This document shows, piece after piece, positions 33,762 through 42,019 of a DNA stretch of 64,000 nt. The DNA lies in assembly GCF_003443995.1 (NCBI RefSeq), contig NZ_QWEY01000004.1, positions 186,001 to 250,000 of the forward strand, in the 5' to 3' direction. Under the pieces are notes generated by a model. That model ran no database searches, was not told where the DNA came from, and saw only the letters and a program-made list of their open reading frames with translations. The stretch's first letter is position 1, and each line of letters begins with the position of its first letter. The translations under genes were made by a program, and so were the position numbers. Origin of the DNA: Pseudotabrizicola alkalilacus (GTDB lineage Bacteria > Pseudomonadota > Alphaproteobacteria > Rhodobacterales > Rhodobacteraceae).

Positions 33762-34547
33762 TCAGGCCAGGTGCTGCTTGAGCAGCGATACAAAGGCGTC
33801 GGGCTGCTCGACACAAGGCAGGTGGCCCGCATCCGCGATTTCGGCAAAGGCAGCACCGGGGATGCGGTCTGCCATGGCGCGCACCAGCGCGGGCGGGGTA
33901 GAGGCATCGTCGCTGCCGACAACCACCAGCGTCTTTGCCGTGATCCGCGCCAGATCATCCGTGTAATCCGCATCGCGGATCGCGGCGCAGACATCGGCAT
34001 AGCCCTGCGCCGGGGTCCGCTCCAGCATCATGCGCCACATCTGGAAATCTGGCGTGGCCGCATAGCCCGGGGCGAACCAGCGCGACAGGATCGCATCGGA
34101 AATCGAGGCGATGCCTTGATCCAGCACCGCCGCGATGCGGGGGTTCCAGATCTCGGGCGATCCGATCTTGGCGGCGGTATCGGACAGCACCAGGTGCGGC
34201 ATCGCGTCCGACCGGCGCAGGGCCAGCCGCTGCAGGATCAGACCGCCCACAGACAGGCCCACGCCGACAAAGCGGGCAATGTTCAGATGATCCAGCAGCA
34301 TCTCGACATCATCTGCCATCGTCTCGATGCTCAGCCCGGTGCGCGCGACGCTGAGGCCATGGCCGCGCTTGTCATGGCGCAGAATGCCCCAGTCTGCGGG
34401 CAGGCGGGCGATGACCCGGTCCCAGACCCGCAGGTCGGTGCCCAGCGAATTGCCAAACACCAGCACCGGGGCCGCGCCCTGTGCGGGGCGGTAGCCAAAG
34501 TGCAGGCCATCGCAGGCGGTAAAGGTTTCGGAAGTCATGGTCGGCAT
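33762..34547 (-). CDS. pcaD: 3-oxoadipate enol-lactonase-like alpha/beta hydrolase
   Basis: 261 aa. Oxyanion segment VLVFGNSLGTDLRVWD, HDKRGHGLS, nucleophile region FVGVGLSVGGLILQRLA (GLSVGG, Ser), and catalytic DASTPPALVRAM plus AGHLPCVEQPDAF (His). The match to PcaD is good. Start at 34547 follows GAAGGA; it lies 1 nt beyond the LysR gene stop, so both are one transcript. With CatC it would convert muconolactone to 3-oxoadipate. Confidence 0.85.
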   Translation of the reverse strand: MPTMTSETFTACDGLHFGYRPAQGAAPVLVFGNSLGTDLRVWDRVIARLPADWGILRHDKRGHGLSVARTGLSIETMADDVEMLLDHLNIARFVGVGLSVGGLILQRLALRRSDAMPHLVLSDTAAKIGSPEIWNPRIAAVLDQGIASISDAILSRWFAPGYAATPDFQMWRMMLERTPAQGYADVCAAIRDADYTDDLARITAKTLVVVGSDDASTPPALVRAMADRIPGAAFAEIADAGHLPCVEQPDAFVSLLKQHLA

Positions 34548-34548
34548 G

Positions 34549-35454
34549 TCAGAGTCCTTCGGTCGCAATCGCCTCGATACTGGCGAGAAACAGGTTCAAC
34601 GGCGGGCTTTCGCGGTCGCGGCGATAGATCAGGGCAATCGGGGCGGTCGCCGTGGTGCCGCGCAGCGGGCGGTAAACCACACCCGGCAACAGCGCATTGC
34701 GCATCGATTCCGGCACAATCGCCACCCCCAGACCGGCCCCGACCAGTGCCACGATCGCCGCAAACTGCGGCGCGCGGTGCACGATGTTCGGCGTGATGCC
34801 AGCCTCGGCCCAGGCGGCATGGGCGGCGGCGGAAAAGCCGGTGTTTGGCGGCAAGTGAGTGGCGATGAAATCCGCGCCACCCAGATCGGACAGGCTGACC
34901 TCGGCCTCACCGGCAAGCGGATGGCCATCGGGCAAAGCGATCCAGAGCGCTTCGTGGTGCAGGGTCCGGGCGACGATCTCGGGCGGGACGTCGGGATAGG
35001 GCAGCCGCACCAGACCGACATCCAGATTGCCCGCCGCCACTTCGGGGAACTGGCGGTCCAGATCCATCATCACAAGCCGCAGGTCGATCTGCGCTGCGCG
35101 TGAGCGGAAGTTGGCCAGAATGCGGGTCAGCACCCCGTTGAAGGCGACCGCACCGACATAGCCCAGCGACAGCTCTCCCAGCAGCCCGCGCCCGGCGCGC
35201 AGGGCGACATCCTCGGCCCGCCGGGCATGGCGCACGACCGCACGGGCATCGGGCAGGATCAGCAGCCCGGCAGGCGAGATCGACACCCGGCGACGGGTAC
35301 GGTCAAACAGCAGCGCGCCGACAATATCTTCCATTTGTTTCAGCTGCTGGGTAAGCTGAGGCTGTGATATTCCCAGACGCATCGCGGCACGACCGAAATG
35401 CAGGTCTTCTGCCAGAGCGCACAGCAACTCATAGTGCTTTAATGTCAGCAACAT
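34549..35454 (-). CDS. LysR-family transcriptional regulator
   Basis: 301 aa. N-terminal winged helix (LTLKHYELLCALAEDLHFGR, AAMRLGISQPQLTQQLKQME, LLFDRTRRRVSISPAG) and a periplasmic-binding-like effector domain (GELSLGYVGAVAFNGVLTRI, GLVRLPYPDVPPE, VHRAPQFAAIVALVGAGLGV). The ATG at 35454 follows AGGGGATAT; an in-frame start at 35526 is less likely. It probably controls the lactone/acyl-CoA genes around it, in the way CatR or PcaQ do. Confidence 0.92.
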   Translation of the reverse strand: MLLTLKHYELLCALAEDLHFGRAAMRLGISQPQLTQQLKQMEDIVGALLFDRTRRRVSISPAGLLILPDARAVVRHARRAEDVALRAGRGLLGELSLGYVGAVAFNGVLTRILANFRSRAAQIDLRLVMMDLDRQFPEVAAGNLDVGLVRLPYPDVPPEIVARTLHHEALWIALPDGHPLAGEAEVSLSDLGGADFIATHLPPNTGFSAAAHAAWAEAGITPNIVHRAPQFAAIVALVGAGLGVAIVPESMRNALLPGVVYRPLRGTTATAPIALIYRRDRESPPLNLFLASIEAIATEGL

Positions 35455-35482
35455 ATATCCCCTGCAAATCAATGCGCCAGCA

Positions 35483-35497
35483 TGATTTGAATAATCA
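35483..35497. promoter_or_regulatory. Candidate LysR-regulator binding site
   Basis: TGATTTGAATAATCA, a TGATT-N5-AATCA inverted repeat 29 nt upstream of the LysR start, of the T-N11-A kind. Confidence 0.4.
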
Positions 35498-35566
35498 ATA
35501 AGATATATCGCCTTGTGATTCAACAAACATGACAGGCACTGACAGCAGCTTGCAGCAAGACAGGGT

Positions 35567-36013
35567 TCAGAAATCTCTCGGCGCGCATTGCAGGCAGGTC
35601 AGCCCGGCGGCGCGCCAGAAAGCCACGACCGAGGTGCGGTCGTCCACCACCAACCAGGGCGCGTGACCATCGGCACGGATGCGCTCCAGCGCACGCGCCT
35701 TTGCGTCCGGGTCGGGCAAGGCATCCTCGTCGGGCTGGCGCAGGTAGATCGCGTCAAAGGGGACGCCTGCGCGGTGCAGCCAGTCTTCGGTCCGGGGCTG
35801 CCAGCCTGCCGGGCGACCAGAGCAGATCACGATGCCCTCACCCTGCGCCTTCAGATGCAGCAACAGCCGCACGATGGGCAGGATCGCCGGGGCATCGGTC
35901 ATGGCGTCATGAAAATCATCCCAGCGCTTTTCCACCCCATGCACCAGATGGCCCAGCCGGTCGGCGTCAAAGGTGGCGAGGGTGCCATCGACATCAAAGA
36001 TCACACAGGTCAT
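35567..36013 (-). CDS. HAD-superfamily phosphatase (polynucleotide-kinase-phosphatase-like)
   Basis: 148 aa. HAD motif I VIFDVDGTLATF at residues 4-15, motif II VICSGRP, C-terminal WLVVDDRTSVVAFWRAAGLT. The arrangement (DVDGTLA...SGRPAGWQPRTEDWL) resembles the phosphatase domain of phage polynucleotide kinases. The ATG at 36013 overlaps the stop of the upstream histidine-phosphatase reading frame (TCATGA). Substrate unknown. It is the last and only undamaged gene of this minus-strand cluster. Confidence 0.85.
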   Translation of the reverse strand: MTCVIFDVDGTLATFDADRLGHLVHGVEKRWDDFHDAMTDAPAILPIVRLLLHLKAQGEGIVICSGRPAGWQPRTEDWLHRAGVPFDAIYLRQPDEDALPDPDAKARALERIRADGHAPWLVVDDRTSVVAFWRAAGLTCLQCAPRDF

Positions 36014-36614
36014 GACAGACTCCGTTCTGCAAACATCGGTTGTTCCCGCCAGTGCCCACCTGATCCGGCACAAGGCGCGCGGAACAGCAGCGGGGTGGCG
36101 TTGGGGGCCGAAGGCCCGGTGAAATCACCACCGGTCAGGGCGCGGGCGGCACGGATCACCCCGGAATGCGCGACGATGACCGGCAACGCGCCGTGCGCCT
36201 GCTCCAAGCACAGACACAGCGCCCCGGCGATGCGGGTCAGCAGCGGCTCCCAACCTTCGCCCCCTTCGGGTGTGGCGGTGCGTGGCGGCAGGTCTGCCAG
36301 TGGGCAAAGCTCGAACCGGCCCCAATCACGTTCGCGCAGGTCCGCCACCACATGAACCGACCGGGCGGGAAATGCCAGTTCCGCGCGCGCTGCTGCGGGC
36401 TGGTGAAAACTGTGATGGCGGCGGGCCAGGGATGTCGCGCCAGCGCCCTTGCGGTGGCAAGACCTGCCGGGGTCAGCTGTGCCTCGGTCCGCCCGGCGAT
36501 CAGGTGGTCGCGATTGGCGTCGGTTTCGCCATGGCGGATCAGGCAGAAGTCTTTGGCTGGCAGGATCACAGCAGCGTCCGTCCGCCAAGAGTCAGGGTCG
36601 CGCCAGTCCTGCAC
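36010..36614 (-). pseudogene. Histidine phosphatase (phosphoglycerate-mutase fold) with one frameshift
   Basis: The first frame gives the catalytic N-terminus (FCLIRHGETDANRDHLIAGR, TSPQQRAR); after about 36388 the protein continues in another frame (ELAFPARSVHVVADLRERDW, PVIVAHSGVIRAARAL). Restoring one G where the minus strand reads GCGCGGAAC joins the halves into one normal protein of about 200 aa. Either a real frameshift or a sequencing error. RHG, the ERDWG Glu and the AHSG His are all present, so the restored enzyme would be active. Confidence 0.75.
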
Positions 36615-36620
36615 GATGCG

Positions 36621-37136
36621 CTAGGCCATGCCTCCATCGGCGTTGGGCGTGTCGCAGATCAGGAACCGGGCTGCCGGATCAAAGGGGGCGGCGGTGAAAG
36701 GCGCTGAACGCGTCTTGCATCGCGGCCCGCAGCGACAGATCCAGATTGGCCAGCGGTTCGTCCAGCAGAAAGGCGCGCGGATCGGCCACCAGACAGCGCG
36801 CCAATGCCACCCGTTGCCGTTGCCCGCCTGACAGTTGCGCGGGCGCACAATCGGCAAAGGCGGTGAGTCCGGTCACCGCCAGCGCCTCGGCCACCCGACG
36901 CTTGCGCTCGGCGGGACAAACTGGCCGGGACCGGCCATTTGCTCGCCGTTCAGGGTGATGCTGCCAAGATCCGGCACCTCGAATCCGGCGGCCAGACGCA
37001 AAAGCGTGGTCTTGCCACAGCCCGAAGGGCCGAGCAGCGCGACGAATTCGCCTTTGGCGATGTCGGCGCTGATGTCATCCAGCGCGGGCGTCCCTGCGAA
37101 TAGTTTCGACACGTTGGAAAAGCTCAATCCTGCCAT
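36621..37136 (-). pseudogene. Degraded ABC transporter ATPase (FbpC-like)
   Basis: The N-terminus is intact: [20 protein letters not shown] and Walker [12 protein letters not shown]. After FVPP the frame breaks; the next frame resumes as [26 protein letters not shown] (signature) and [12 protein letters not shown] (Walker B). The stretch with the Q-loop (about 45 residues) is missing, and after FHRR the H-loop and the regulatory C-terminus are missing too. One C added at CCCGCCGAG would restore VPPERKRRV. Even then the protein would lack Q- and H-loops and could not work. Confidence 0.75.
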
Positions 37137-38385
37137 GGCACGGCTCCTTTTGGCAGACGGGCGGCAGCAAGCTGCACGATCCCCATGAGAAGGATTACAG
37201 GACCCGCGATGGAGGCGGCAAGGGCCGAGGCCATCACCGTGTCACCGCTGTCTTCCAGATTGAAAATGACCACGCCCAGAGTCTCAGTGCCGCCCGCCCA
37301 GAGCAGCGCCGAAACCGTCAGCTCGTTCACTGCGGTCAGGAACACGAGGATCGCCCCCGCCCCTGCGGCGGGCGCGGCGAGTGGCAGGACGATGGTACGT
37401 AGGCGCCGCCCCAGATGCGCGCCTGCACTGGCGGCGGCCTCTTCCATCGCCGGGTCAAGCTGGCCGATGGCCGCCTGCACCGGCGCAGCATGACGACCAG
37501 AAAGCGCGACAGATAGGCCGACCAGACCATAGGCCGGGTGCCGCAGCATCAGCCGCCCCGCCAGCACGCCCAGAACGGCCACCGTTCCGATCAGCAGCGC
37601 CAGCACCGCCACCTCGGGCAACACCGCCTGCCCCATTCCCGCCAGCCGCTGATAAATCAGCGTCGGCAGGGTGGAATAGCGCGCGGGAATGCCAGCATCG
37701 CTGGAATCCCGAAATTGCCAAGCGCGGTCACAAAGGTCATCGCGGCCCCGGCGGCAAGGCTTGGCAGGCTCAGCGGCAGCACGATCTGCGCCCAGACGCG
37801 CGCACCGTGCGCGCCGGAAATCCGCGCCGCCTCGACCAGATCGCCCGGAATCATGTGCAACCCGGCGCGCAGGGTCAGAAAGACGATGGCCGCATGTTGG
37901 ATGCCCAGCAACACCGCGATGCCCCAGGCGGAGTGCAGGGACTGCGGACTGCCCAGCGGCGGGGCCAGTCTCAGCGTTTTCAGCAGCACCGATGACGGCC
38001 CGGTGACCTGCATCCAGGCCAGTGCAGTGATCTGTGGCGGGATCATCATCGGGATCATCAGGCAGAACACCAGCGCCGACTTGGCGCGGATGTCGGTCAG
38101 CGCCACGACAAAGGCAAAGCTGGCCCCGATGACAATCGAGATCAGCGTCCCCGCCCCCGCCGTGATCAGCGAATGCTGGAGCGCGGTCAGCGTGCTGGGC
38201 CTTGTCAGCTCCGCAGCGGCATGATCCAGCGTCAGGCCAGTACCAAAGCCAAACGCTTCGGCCAGCAGCCGCAGCACCGGCCCCAGCGCGATCAGCATCA
38301 CCGGCAGCAGCAGCAAGGGCAATTCAACCGCCGACCCGAATTTGCCTGGCATATACACCCGCGGCACGGAGTGTTCACGCAGCAT
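37124..38385 (-). pseudogene. Iron(III)-type ABC transporter permease (FbpB-like), frameshifted
   Basis: The first half (37657-38385) is a normal MetI-type permease domain: LTALQHSLITAGAGTLISIV, MIPMMIPPQITALAWMQVTG, DLVEAARISGAHGARVWAQI. At about 37690 one G is missing (GCTGGCATT for GCTGGGCATT), after which the frame IPARYSTLPTLIYQRLAGMG continues. Near 37490 one C is missing, separating SAYLSRFLVVMLR from PVQAAIGQLDPAMEEAAASA. A further segment between the two domains is absent. No binding-protein gene is nearby, so the transporter is probably dead or the assembly is faulty here. Confidence 0.75.
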
Positions 38386-38416
38386 GTGAGAAAGCAGAAG
38401 ATCATTCAGCGTTATC

Positions 38417-38461
38417 TGGTGATCCCGACAGGACTTGAACCTGTAACCTGCCCCTTAGGAG
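38417..38461 (-). repeat. Displaced 3' half of tRNA-Arg(CCT), left attachment site of the island
   Basis: 45 bases aligning with the 3' part of the tRNA at 59712-59756 with five differences; 17 bases (aacctgccccttaggag, 38445-38461) are identical, probably the crossover core. Two of the differences are compensatory in the T-stem, so this is a functional-looking 3' half, not random decay. The integrase gene ends 5 nt away. Confidence 0.8.
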
Positions 38462-38465
38462 AGAA

Positions 38466-39572
38466 TCATTCATTTTCCTGATCTTTCTTTGTTTTCCTGT
38501 GCTTGGGCTTTTCGTCAGGGGTCGGCTGTACATAGTTTGTACGAAACCGCGCCCTGACATCAGCCTCATCGGTCTCTGCGTGGGCATAGATGCGCATGGG
38601 CAAATTGGGGTCTGACCAGCGCCCCGCCTTCGCTGCAGTGACCGGATCGACACCCTGCCGCACCACCAGTTCGGTAAAGAAACCGTGCCGTCCGGCGGGG
38701 TGCGCGGACAAGTAAGGGATGCCCGCCCGCTTGCAGATCGTCTTCCAGCGGTTGTTGTAGCTGGTCGGACTGCCGTAGCCGAACACGCGCGGCGACAGCA
38801 GTTGCCCCGTCTTGAGGTTCTTGGGCCGCTTGGGCTTCAGCGCGACCAGCTCGGCCATCATCTGGGGTGAAACGGTGATCCAGCCCTCCGGGTGGCCTTT
38901 CTGCGCCTTCACACGGACCTCGCAAGTGGCCGGTCGCAGATCATCGGGTTCGATGGACACGGCCTGATCGATCCGCGCTGCGGTTTCGAACATGAACCGG
39001 ACCAAGGCCGCGTTGTAGGGGTCGGCAGCGGCACAGAATGCCTCGATCCAGTCGCGTGTCGCAGGGATGCGCTCGATCCGGCTGGGCTTGCGTCGCCGCT
39101 GGTCCTGCGCGATGCGCTCGAACTTGTCATAGCGCTTGACGCGCAGCAGTGGTGTGCCCTTGTGCTCATGCGCGTTGTTGATGACTGCCCGCGCCGGCGT
39201 CACGATCTCGCGCCACCAGGTATCGGTGCAGACGTTCGGCTTCAGCTTGCGGCCAAGGCTTTTCAGAAGCGCCCCCGTGATCGCCCCCAGCGGCATATCC
39301 CCGATCTCGTCCAGGATCGGCAGAAGCTGTTTCGCTGTCTTAGCGGAGGGGTGGTAGAAATCGACCACATCGGCAAAGCGCAGGCTGTGCTCTTCCCCGA
39401 TCAGGTACTTGCGGACCTGAAGCTGCGTCTCGTCGTTTATCCAGTCCCTTGCGCCAGCTTCAGTAGTCGCTCGCGTGCTTTGGCGGTATGGACCGGCGAT
39501 CGGTCGGCCATTGTATTCGACCCAGCCCTTGACCCAGAAGACGGAGCCACGCTTGTAGATTTCGAGCGGCAT
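38466..39572 (-). CDS. Tyrosine recombinase (phage-type integrase)
   Basis: 368 aa. The N-terminal part has the arm/core-binding region (DWINDETQLQVRKYLIGEEH). The catalytic domain shows Arg in ETAARIDQAVSIEPDDL, Lys in VRVKAQKGHPEGW, HPAGRHGF (HxxR) and Tyr in MRIYAHA. It would integrate and excise the island at tRNA-Arg. GGAAGG precedes the ATG at 39572. The start lies inside the upstream HTH gene, a 136-nt overlap. Its 3' end contains a TGTACA-N5-TGTAC motif also present at the right end of the island. Confidence 0.93.
   Translation of the reverse strand: MPLEIYKRGSVFWVKGWVEYNGRPIAGPYRQSTRATTEAGARDWINDETQLQVRKYLIGEEHSLRFADVVDFYHPSAKTAKQLLPILDEIGDMPLGAITGALLKSLGRKLKPNVCTDTWWREIVTPARAVINNAHEHKGTPLLRVKRYDKFERIAQDQRRRKPSRIERIPATRDWIEAFCAAADPYNAALVRFMFETAARIDQAVSIEPDDLRPATCEVRVKAQKGHPEGWITVSPQMMAELVALKPKRPKNLKTGQLLSPRVFGYGSPTSYNNRWKTICKRAGIPYLSAHPAGRHGFFTELVVRQGVDPVTAAKAGRWSDPNLPMRIYAHAETDEADVRARFRTNYVQPTPDEKPKHRKTKKDQENE
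38527..38542. repeat. TGTACA-N5-TGTAC motif, left end of island
   Basis: TGTACA at 38527 and TGTAC at 38538, starts 11 bp apart, 66 bp inside the left att core. The same motif with the same spacing occurs at 59593-59608. Candidate integrase arm-type or excisionase site. Confidence 0.4.
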
Positions 39573-39784
39573 GCCTGTCCTTCCTCAAAGATGGTGTCAA
39601 TCTGCGCGGGCGTGATCAGCATGGTCCGCCCCAGCCGGAAGAAGGCACCGGTGTCGTTGGCCTTCTCGCGCAGTGTTCGCTCCGAAATATCGATCCCATG
39701 GCCGGCCATGATCTCGACCCACTGGGCGGGGGTCTTGCCGATGGTGAGGATCTGGGACTGCTCCGCGTGTTCGGTGGTCGTCAT
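39437..39784 (-). CDS. HTH/excisionase-like protein overlapping the integrase
   Basis: 115 aa. Residues 10-70 (TIGKTPAQWVEIMAGHGIDI, SERTLREKANDTGAFFRLGR, TMLITPAQIDTIFEE) fit a MerR/Xis-like winged helix that recognises DNA ends. The C-terminal tail after EEGQACRS is read from a frame overlapping the integrase gene, so it is probably non-essential. It lies upstream of the integrase and would control direction of recombination. Confidence 0.65.
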   Translation of the reverse strand: MTTTEHAEQSQILTIGKTPAQWVEIMAGHGIDISERTLREKANDTGAFFRLGRTMLITPAQIDTIFEEGQACRSKSTSVAPSSGSRAGSNTMADRSPVHTAKARERLLKLAQGTG

Positions 39785-39787
39785 CGC

Positions 39788-40006
39788 CTACCCTTTCCGG
39801 CCGCTGCGGGCGGTCTTGGGCGCAGCCGTGACGGTGAACTGCGAGACATACTTCTCCCAGGCCCCGCTCGGGATCTTCGGGTTCCGTTTGCCGGGGGCGG
39901 TGAAGATGTGATCCAGCATGTCTTCGCTTATCAGGTAGCGGATGTTGGTCACCGGAATGCCCACGCGATCCGCCAGTTCCTTGGGTGTTTCGAGAAGTTT
40001 GGTCAT
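39788..40006 (-). CDS. Small HTH protein, 72 aa
   Basis: Begins MTKLLETPKELADRVGIPVT and contains NIRYLISEDMLDHIFTAPGK, a helix-turn-helix with wing of the AlpA/excisionase kind, plus a basic tail (KTARSGRKG). GAAGG lies 9 nt before the ATG at 40006; the frame extends to 40075 without support. Just upstream of the previous HTH gene in one operon with the integrase. Role in excision or repression is inferred. Confidence 0.65.
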   Translation of the reverse strand: MTKLLETPKELADRVGIPVTNIRYLISEDMLDHIFTAPGKRNPKIPSGAWEKYVSQFTVTAAPKTARSGRKG

Positions 40007-40124
40007 GCTTCGCGCCCTTCTGTTCTGCTCACAAAACAAGGCGATAGATTTCGTTTTGCATTCATAAAGAAACAAAACTACGCTGATCTTGGATGAATCA
40101 CGCGTGTCGCCATCGTTCGTGTCA

Positions 40125-40135
40125 CTATCAGATAG
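40125..40135. promoter_or_regulatory. Palindrome in divergent region before the Xre repressor
   Basis: CTATCAGATAG, a perfect 5+1+5 palindrome, in the 175-bp gap between the integrase operon and the Xre gene; candidate repressor operator. Confidence 0.35.
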
Positions 40136-40181
40136 ATATGATTACAAATGAGGTCAACACAAATACAAACGAAAGTTGAAC

Positions 40182-40616
40182 ATGGCTGTAGTTGGCCTTG
40201 GAAACCGCCTTGCTGCCGTCCGAAACAAGGTCCGGCTCTCCCAGGAGGAGATGTCGCAGCGCCTTGGCATCAGCCGGAGCGCCTATCAGAACTACGAACG
40301 TGGCCAGCGGGACCTGACGGCCCATCTGCTGTGGGTGATCTATGAAGAGTTCGACGTGGACCCGCTCTGGATGCTGGAGGGTGACACGGAGACCGGCAAG
40401 AGCCGCCACCATGAAGAGGCTGCCATTGCCTACCGCAGGATCGGCATCGCAGTCGAGCGTCGGATCATCGAGCGCGGCCTGACCGTAACCCCCGAGAAGA
40501 AGTGGGACGCCATCGAATTTCTGTTCGATGAGGCCCTGAACTCCGACGCCCTGGGCCCCGAGACCGAGGGGCCGGACACAACAAGAATCGACAGCATTTT
40601 GAGGCTGGTGAGCTGA
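40182..40616 (+). CDS. Xre-family transcriptional regulator
   Basis: 144 aa. Lambda-repressor-like HTH at residues 7-60 (GNRLAAVRNKVRLSQEEMSQ, RLGISRSAYQNYERGQRDLT), then a helical C-terminal part (YRRIGIAVERRIIERGLTVT). The ATG at 40182 is chosen over a TTG at 40176. Divergent from the integrase operon, so probably the island's repressor. Its stop overlaps the next start (TGATG). Confidence 0.88.
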   Translation: MAVVGLGNRLAAVRNKVRLSQEEMSQRLGISRSAYQNYERGQRDLTAHLLWVIYEEFDVDPLWMLEGDTETGKSRHHEEAAIAYRRIGIAVERRIIERGLTVTPEKKWDAIEFLFDEALNSDALGPETEGPDTTRIDSILRLVS

Positions 40617-41173
40617 TGTTAGATGATGAGTTTCCGGAAGAGGTGAAGAGGCTGAAGCCGCGTAAGGTGCGGTTCAGTCGAGATGTCGAGCGGTTTCTGG
40701 GAAGCGCGCCCTCTCACCAGATGGATGACAAGTGCCACCCAAGGCCTGCCTTGCGGCCAGAACCCGGGGGCCAGAATTCGATCTGCTGCGCGGCATGCGG
40801 GCAGACGGAGTACCTGTCTCGCGGCTATTGCCGCTGCGGACACTATCTGCACGGTCAGATCGAAGATGAGTACTTGGCTTGGGAACGTGACTTGCGCGGG
40901 ATGCATGAGATCATTGCCCGCGACGCGGAACGCAAGGTTAAGCCCCTTCGATGGTTGCCGCTCGTAGCCATGACCTTCATTCTGGGACCATTGCTTGTTG
41001 CTCTCTTTTCAACAACACCGTCTCTCACCACGTTCCTTTGGTGGCTTCCGGGCTTTGCCATCGTCGGTGGCGCAGCTTTGGCAGATAAGTTCATCGCGCG
41101 GCACAAGGCCGAAAGCGCTGCCTTCCTTGAAAACGCTGACTTTGAAACATTTCTTCTGGTTCGCAATGTGTAA
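40616..41173 (+). CDS. Membrane protein with zinc-ribbon-like motif, unknown function
   Basis: 185 aa. Residues 57-76 hold CCAACGQTEYLSRGYCRCG, a CxxC...CxC motif that may bind zinc. Two hydrophobic helices follow (WLPLVAMTFILGPLLVALFS, FLWWLPGFAIVGGAALADKF). TGATG overlap with the Xre gene suggests coupled expression. No family recognised; part of the island maintenance module. Confidence 0.65.
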   Translation: MLDDEFPEEVKRLKPRKVRFSRDVERFLGSAPSHQMDDKCHPRPALRPEPGGQNSICCAACGQTEYLSRGYCRCGHYLHGQIEDEYLAWERDLRGMHEIIARDAERKVKPLRWLPLVAMTFILGPLLVALFSTTPSLTTFLWWLPGFAIVGGAALADKFIARHKAESAAFLENADFETFLLVRNV

Positions 41174-41181
41174 GCTAATGC

Positions 41182-41214
41182 TTGACATATGTAAGCAATC
41201 AGGCTACATCTTAC
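41182..41214 (+). promoter_or_regulatory. Promoter with operator-like repeat before higBA
   Basis: TTGACA at 41182-41187, 17-nt spacer, TACATC at 41205-41210; a GTAAG / CTTAC inverted repeat (41191-41195 and 41210-41214) brackets the -10. The higB ATG is at 41216, so the transcript would be almost leaderless. Confidence 0.5.
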
Positions 41215-41215
41215 C

Positions 41216-41491
41216 ATGATAAAGACGTTCGCGAACAAGCAACTGAAGGCCATCTGGGAAACGGGCAAGTCCGAGATCGACGCGAGGTTTCACAAGCGCA
41301 TCCTGCGGCGGCTCGGTGCCATGGATGCCGCCACCGCGCCCGAGGACATGAACCTTCCCAGTTTCGACTTTCATGCACTGCGAGGTCACAACCCGACGCG
41401 CTACACGGTCCATGTGAACGGACCATGGTGCATCACGTTCGAGTTAAGAGATGGCGACGCCTATGTGCTGGATTTCGAGCAGTATCATTAG
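41216..41491 (+). CDS. higB: HigB-type toxin of RelE/ParE superfamily
   Basis: 91 aa. MIKTFANKQLKAIWETGKSE, FHKRILRRLGAMDAATAPED, MNLPSFDFHALRGHNPTRYT, VHVNGPWCITFELRDGDAYV and the final DFEQYH match the HigB fold, an mRNA interferase acting on translating ribosomes. Order toxin-first then antitoxin is typical of higBA. 9 nt separate it from higA. Confidence 0.93.
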   Translation: MIKTFANKQLKAIWETGKSEIDARFHKRILRRLGAMDAATAPEDMNLPSFDFHALRGHNPTRYTVHVNGPWCITFELRDGDAYVLDFEQYH

Positions 41492-41500
41492 GAGGCGAAC

Positions 41501-41800
41501 ATGAGCCGCAACCCCGACCGCTGCCCGACGCATCCGGGTGAATTGCTCCGGGAGGATGTGATCCCCGAGACGGGCAAGTCCAAGGCCGAGATCGCGCGGA
41601 TGCTGGGCATCTCCCGCCAACATCTGCACGACGTCCTAGCAGAGCGCAAACCGGTTAGCCCAGAGGTTGCTGTACGCTTGGCAAAGCTGTTCGGGAACGA
41701 ACCGCTGTTCTGGATCAGGATGCAGGGTGCCTATGACGCTTGGCACGCCTCTCGAGAAGTGGATGTGTCCGGCGTGCCGACGCTGTTTGCTGCGGAATAG
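41501..41800 (+). CDS. higA: HigA-family antitoxin
   Basis: 99 aa. Xre-type HTH: PTHPGELLREDVIPETGKSK, AEIARMLGISRQHLHDVLAE, RKPVSPEVAVRLAKLFGNEP, then LFWIRMQGAYDAWHA. It neutralises HigB and represses the operon through the repeat at the promoter. AGGAGG lies 6 nt before the ATG. The pair probably stabilises the island. Bases 41801-42019 after it hold only a 9-bp inverted repeat (41956-41977) and a short tandem repeat. Confidence 0.93.
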   Translation: MSRNPDRCPTHPGELLREDVIPETGKSKAEIARMLGISRQHLHDVLAERKPVSPEVAVRLAKLFGNEPLFWIRMQGAYDAWHASREVDVSGVPTLFAAE

Positions 41801-41955
41801 CTGGGGGCAAGCCGACCAGCTTTTGCAGTTCACATTTGGCGCGACCGGCCCATTGTCGCCGGTCAGGACGACCACGATGCCGCGGCGCGGCTTTCCCGAA
41901 CCAGTCAATCGTGCATCGTGCAGCATTTTGTGCTAACGAAAGGCGCTGATGAGGA

Positions 41956-41977
41956 CGAAGCGGACTGATCCGCTTCG
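41956..41977. terminator. Perfect 9-bp inverted repeat after higA
   Basis: CGAAGCGGA and TCCGCTTCG with a CTGA loop. It may terminate higBA, but no T-run follows. Confidence 0.4.
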
Positions 41978-41984
41978 CTTGCTA

Positions 41985-42006
41985 AGCTGCAGGCTGCAGG
42001 CTGCAG
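41985..42006. repeat. Three tandem copies of GGCTGCA
   Basis: The 7-bp unit is repeated three times between higA and the DUF4399 gene. Possibly slippage product. Confidence 0.5.
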
Positions 42007-42019
42007 TGACGCAGCCGGG

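Noticed and set aside
38417-38461. Independent tRNA gene
   Set aside because: Only the 3' half is present, with no D-arm or acceptor 5' strand; it is an attachment-site remnant.
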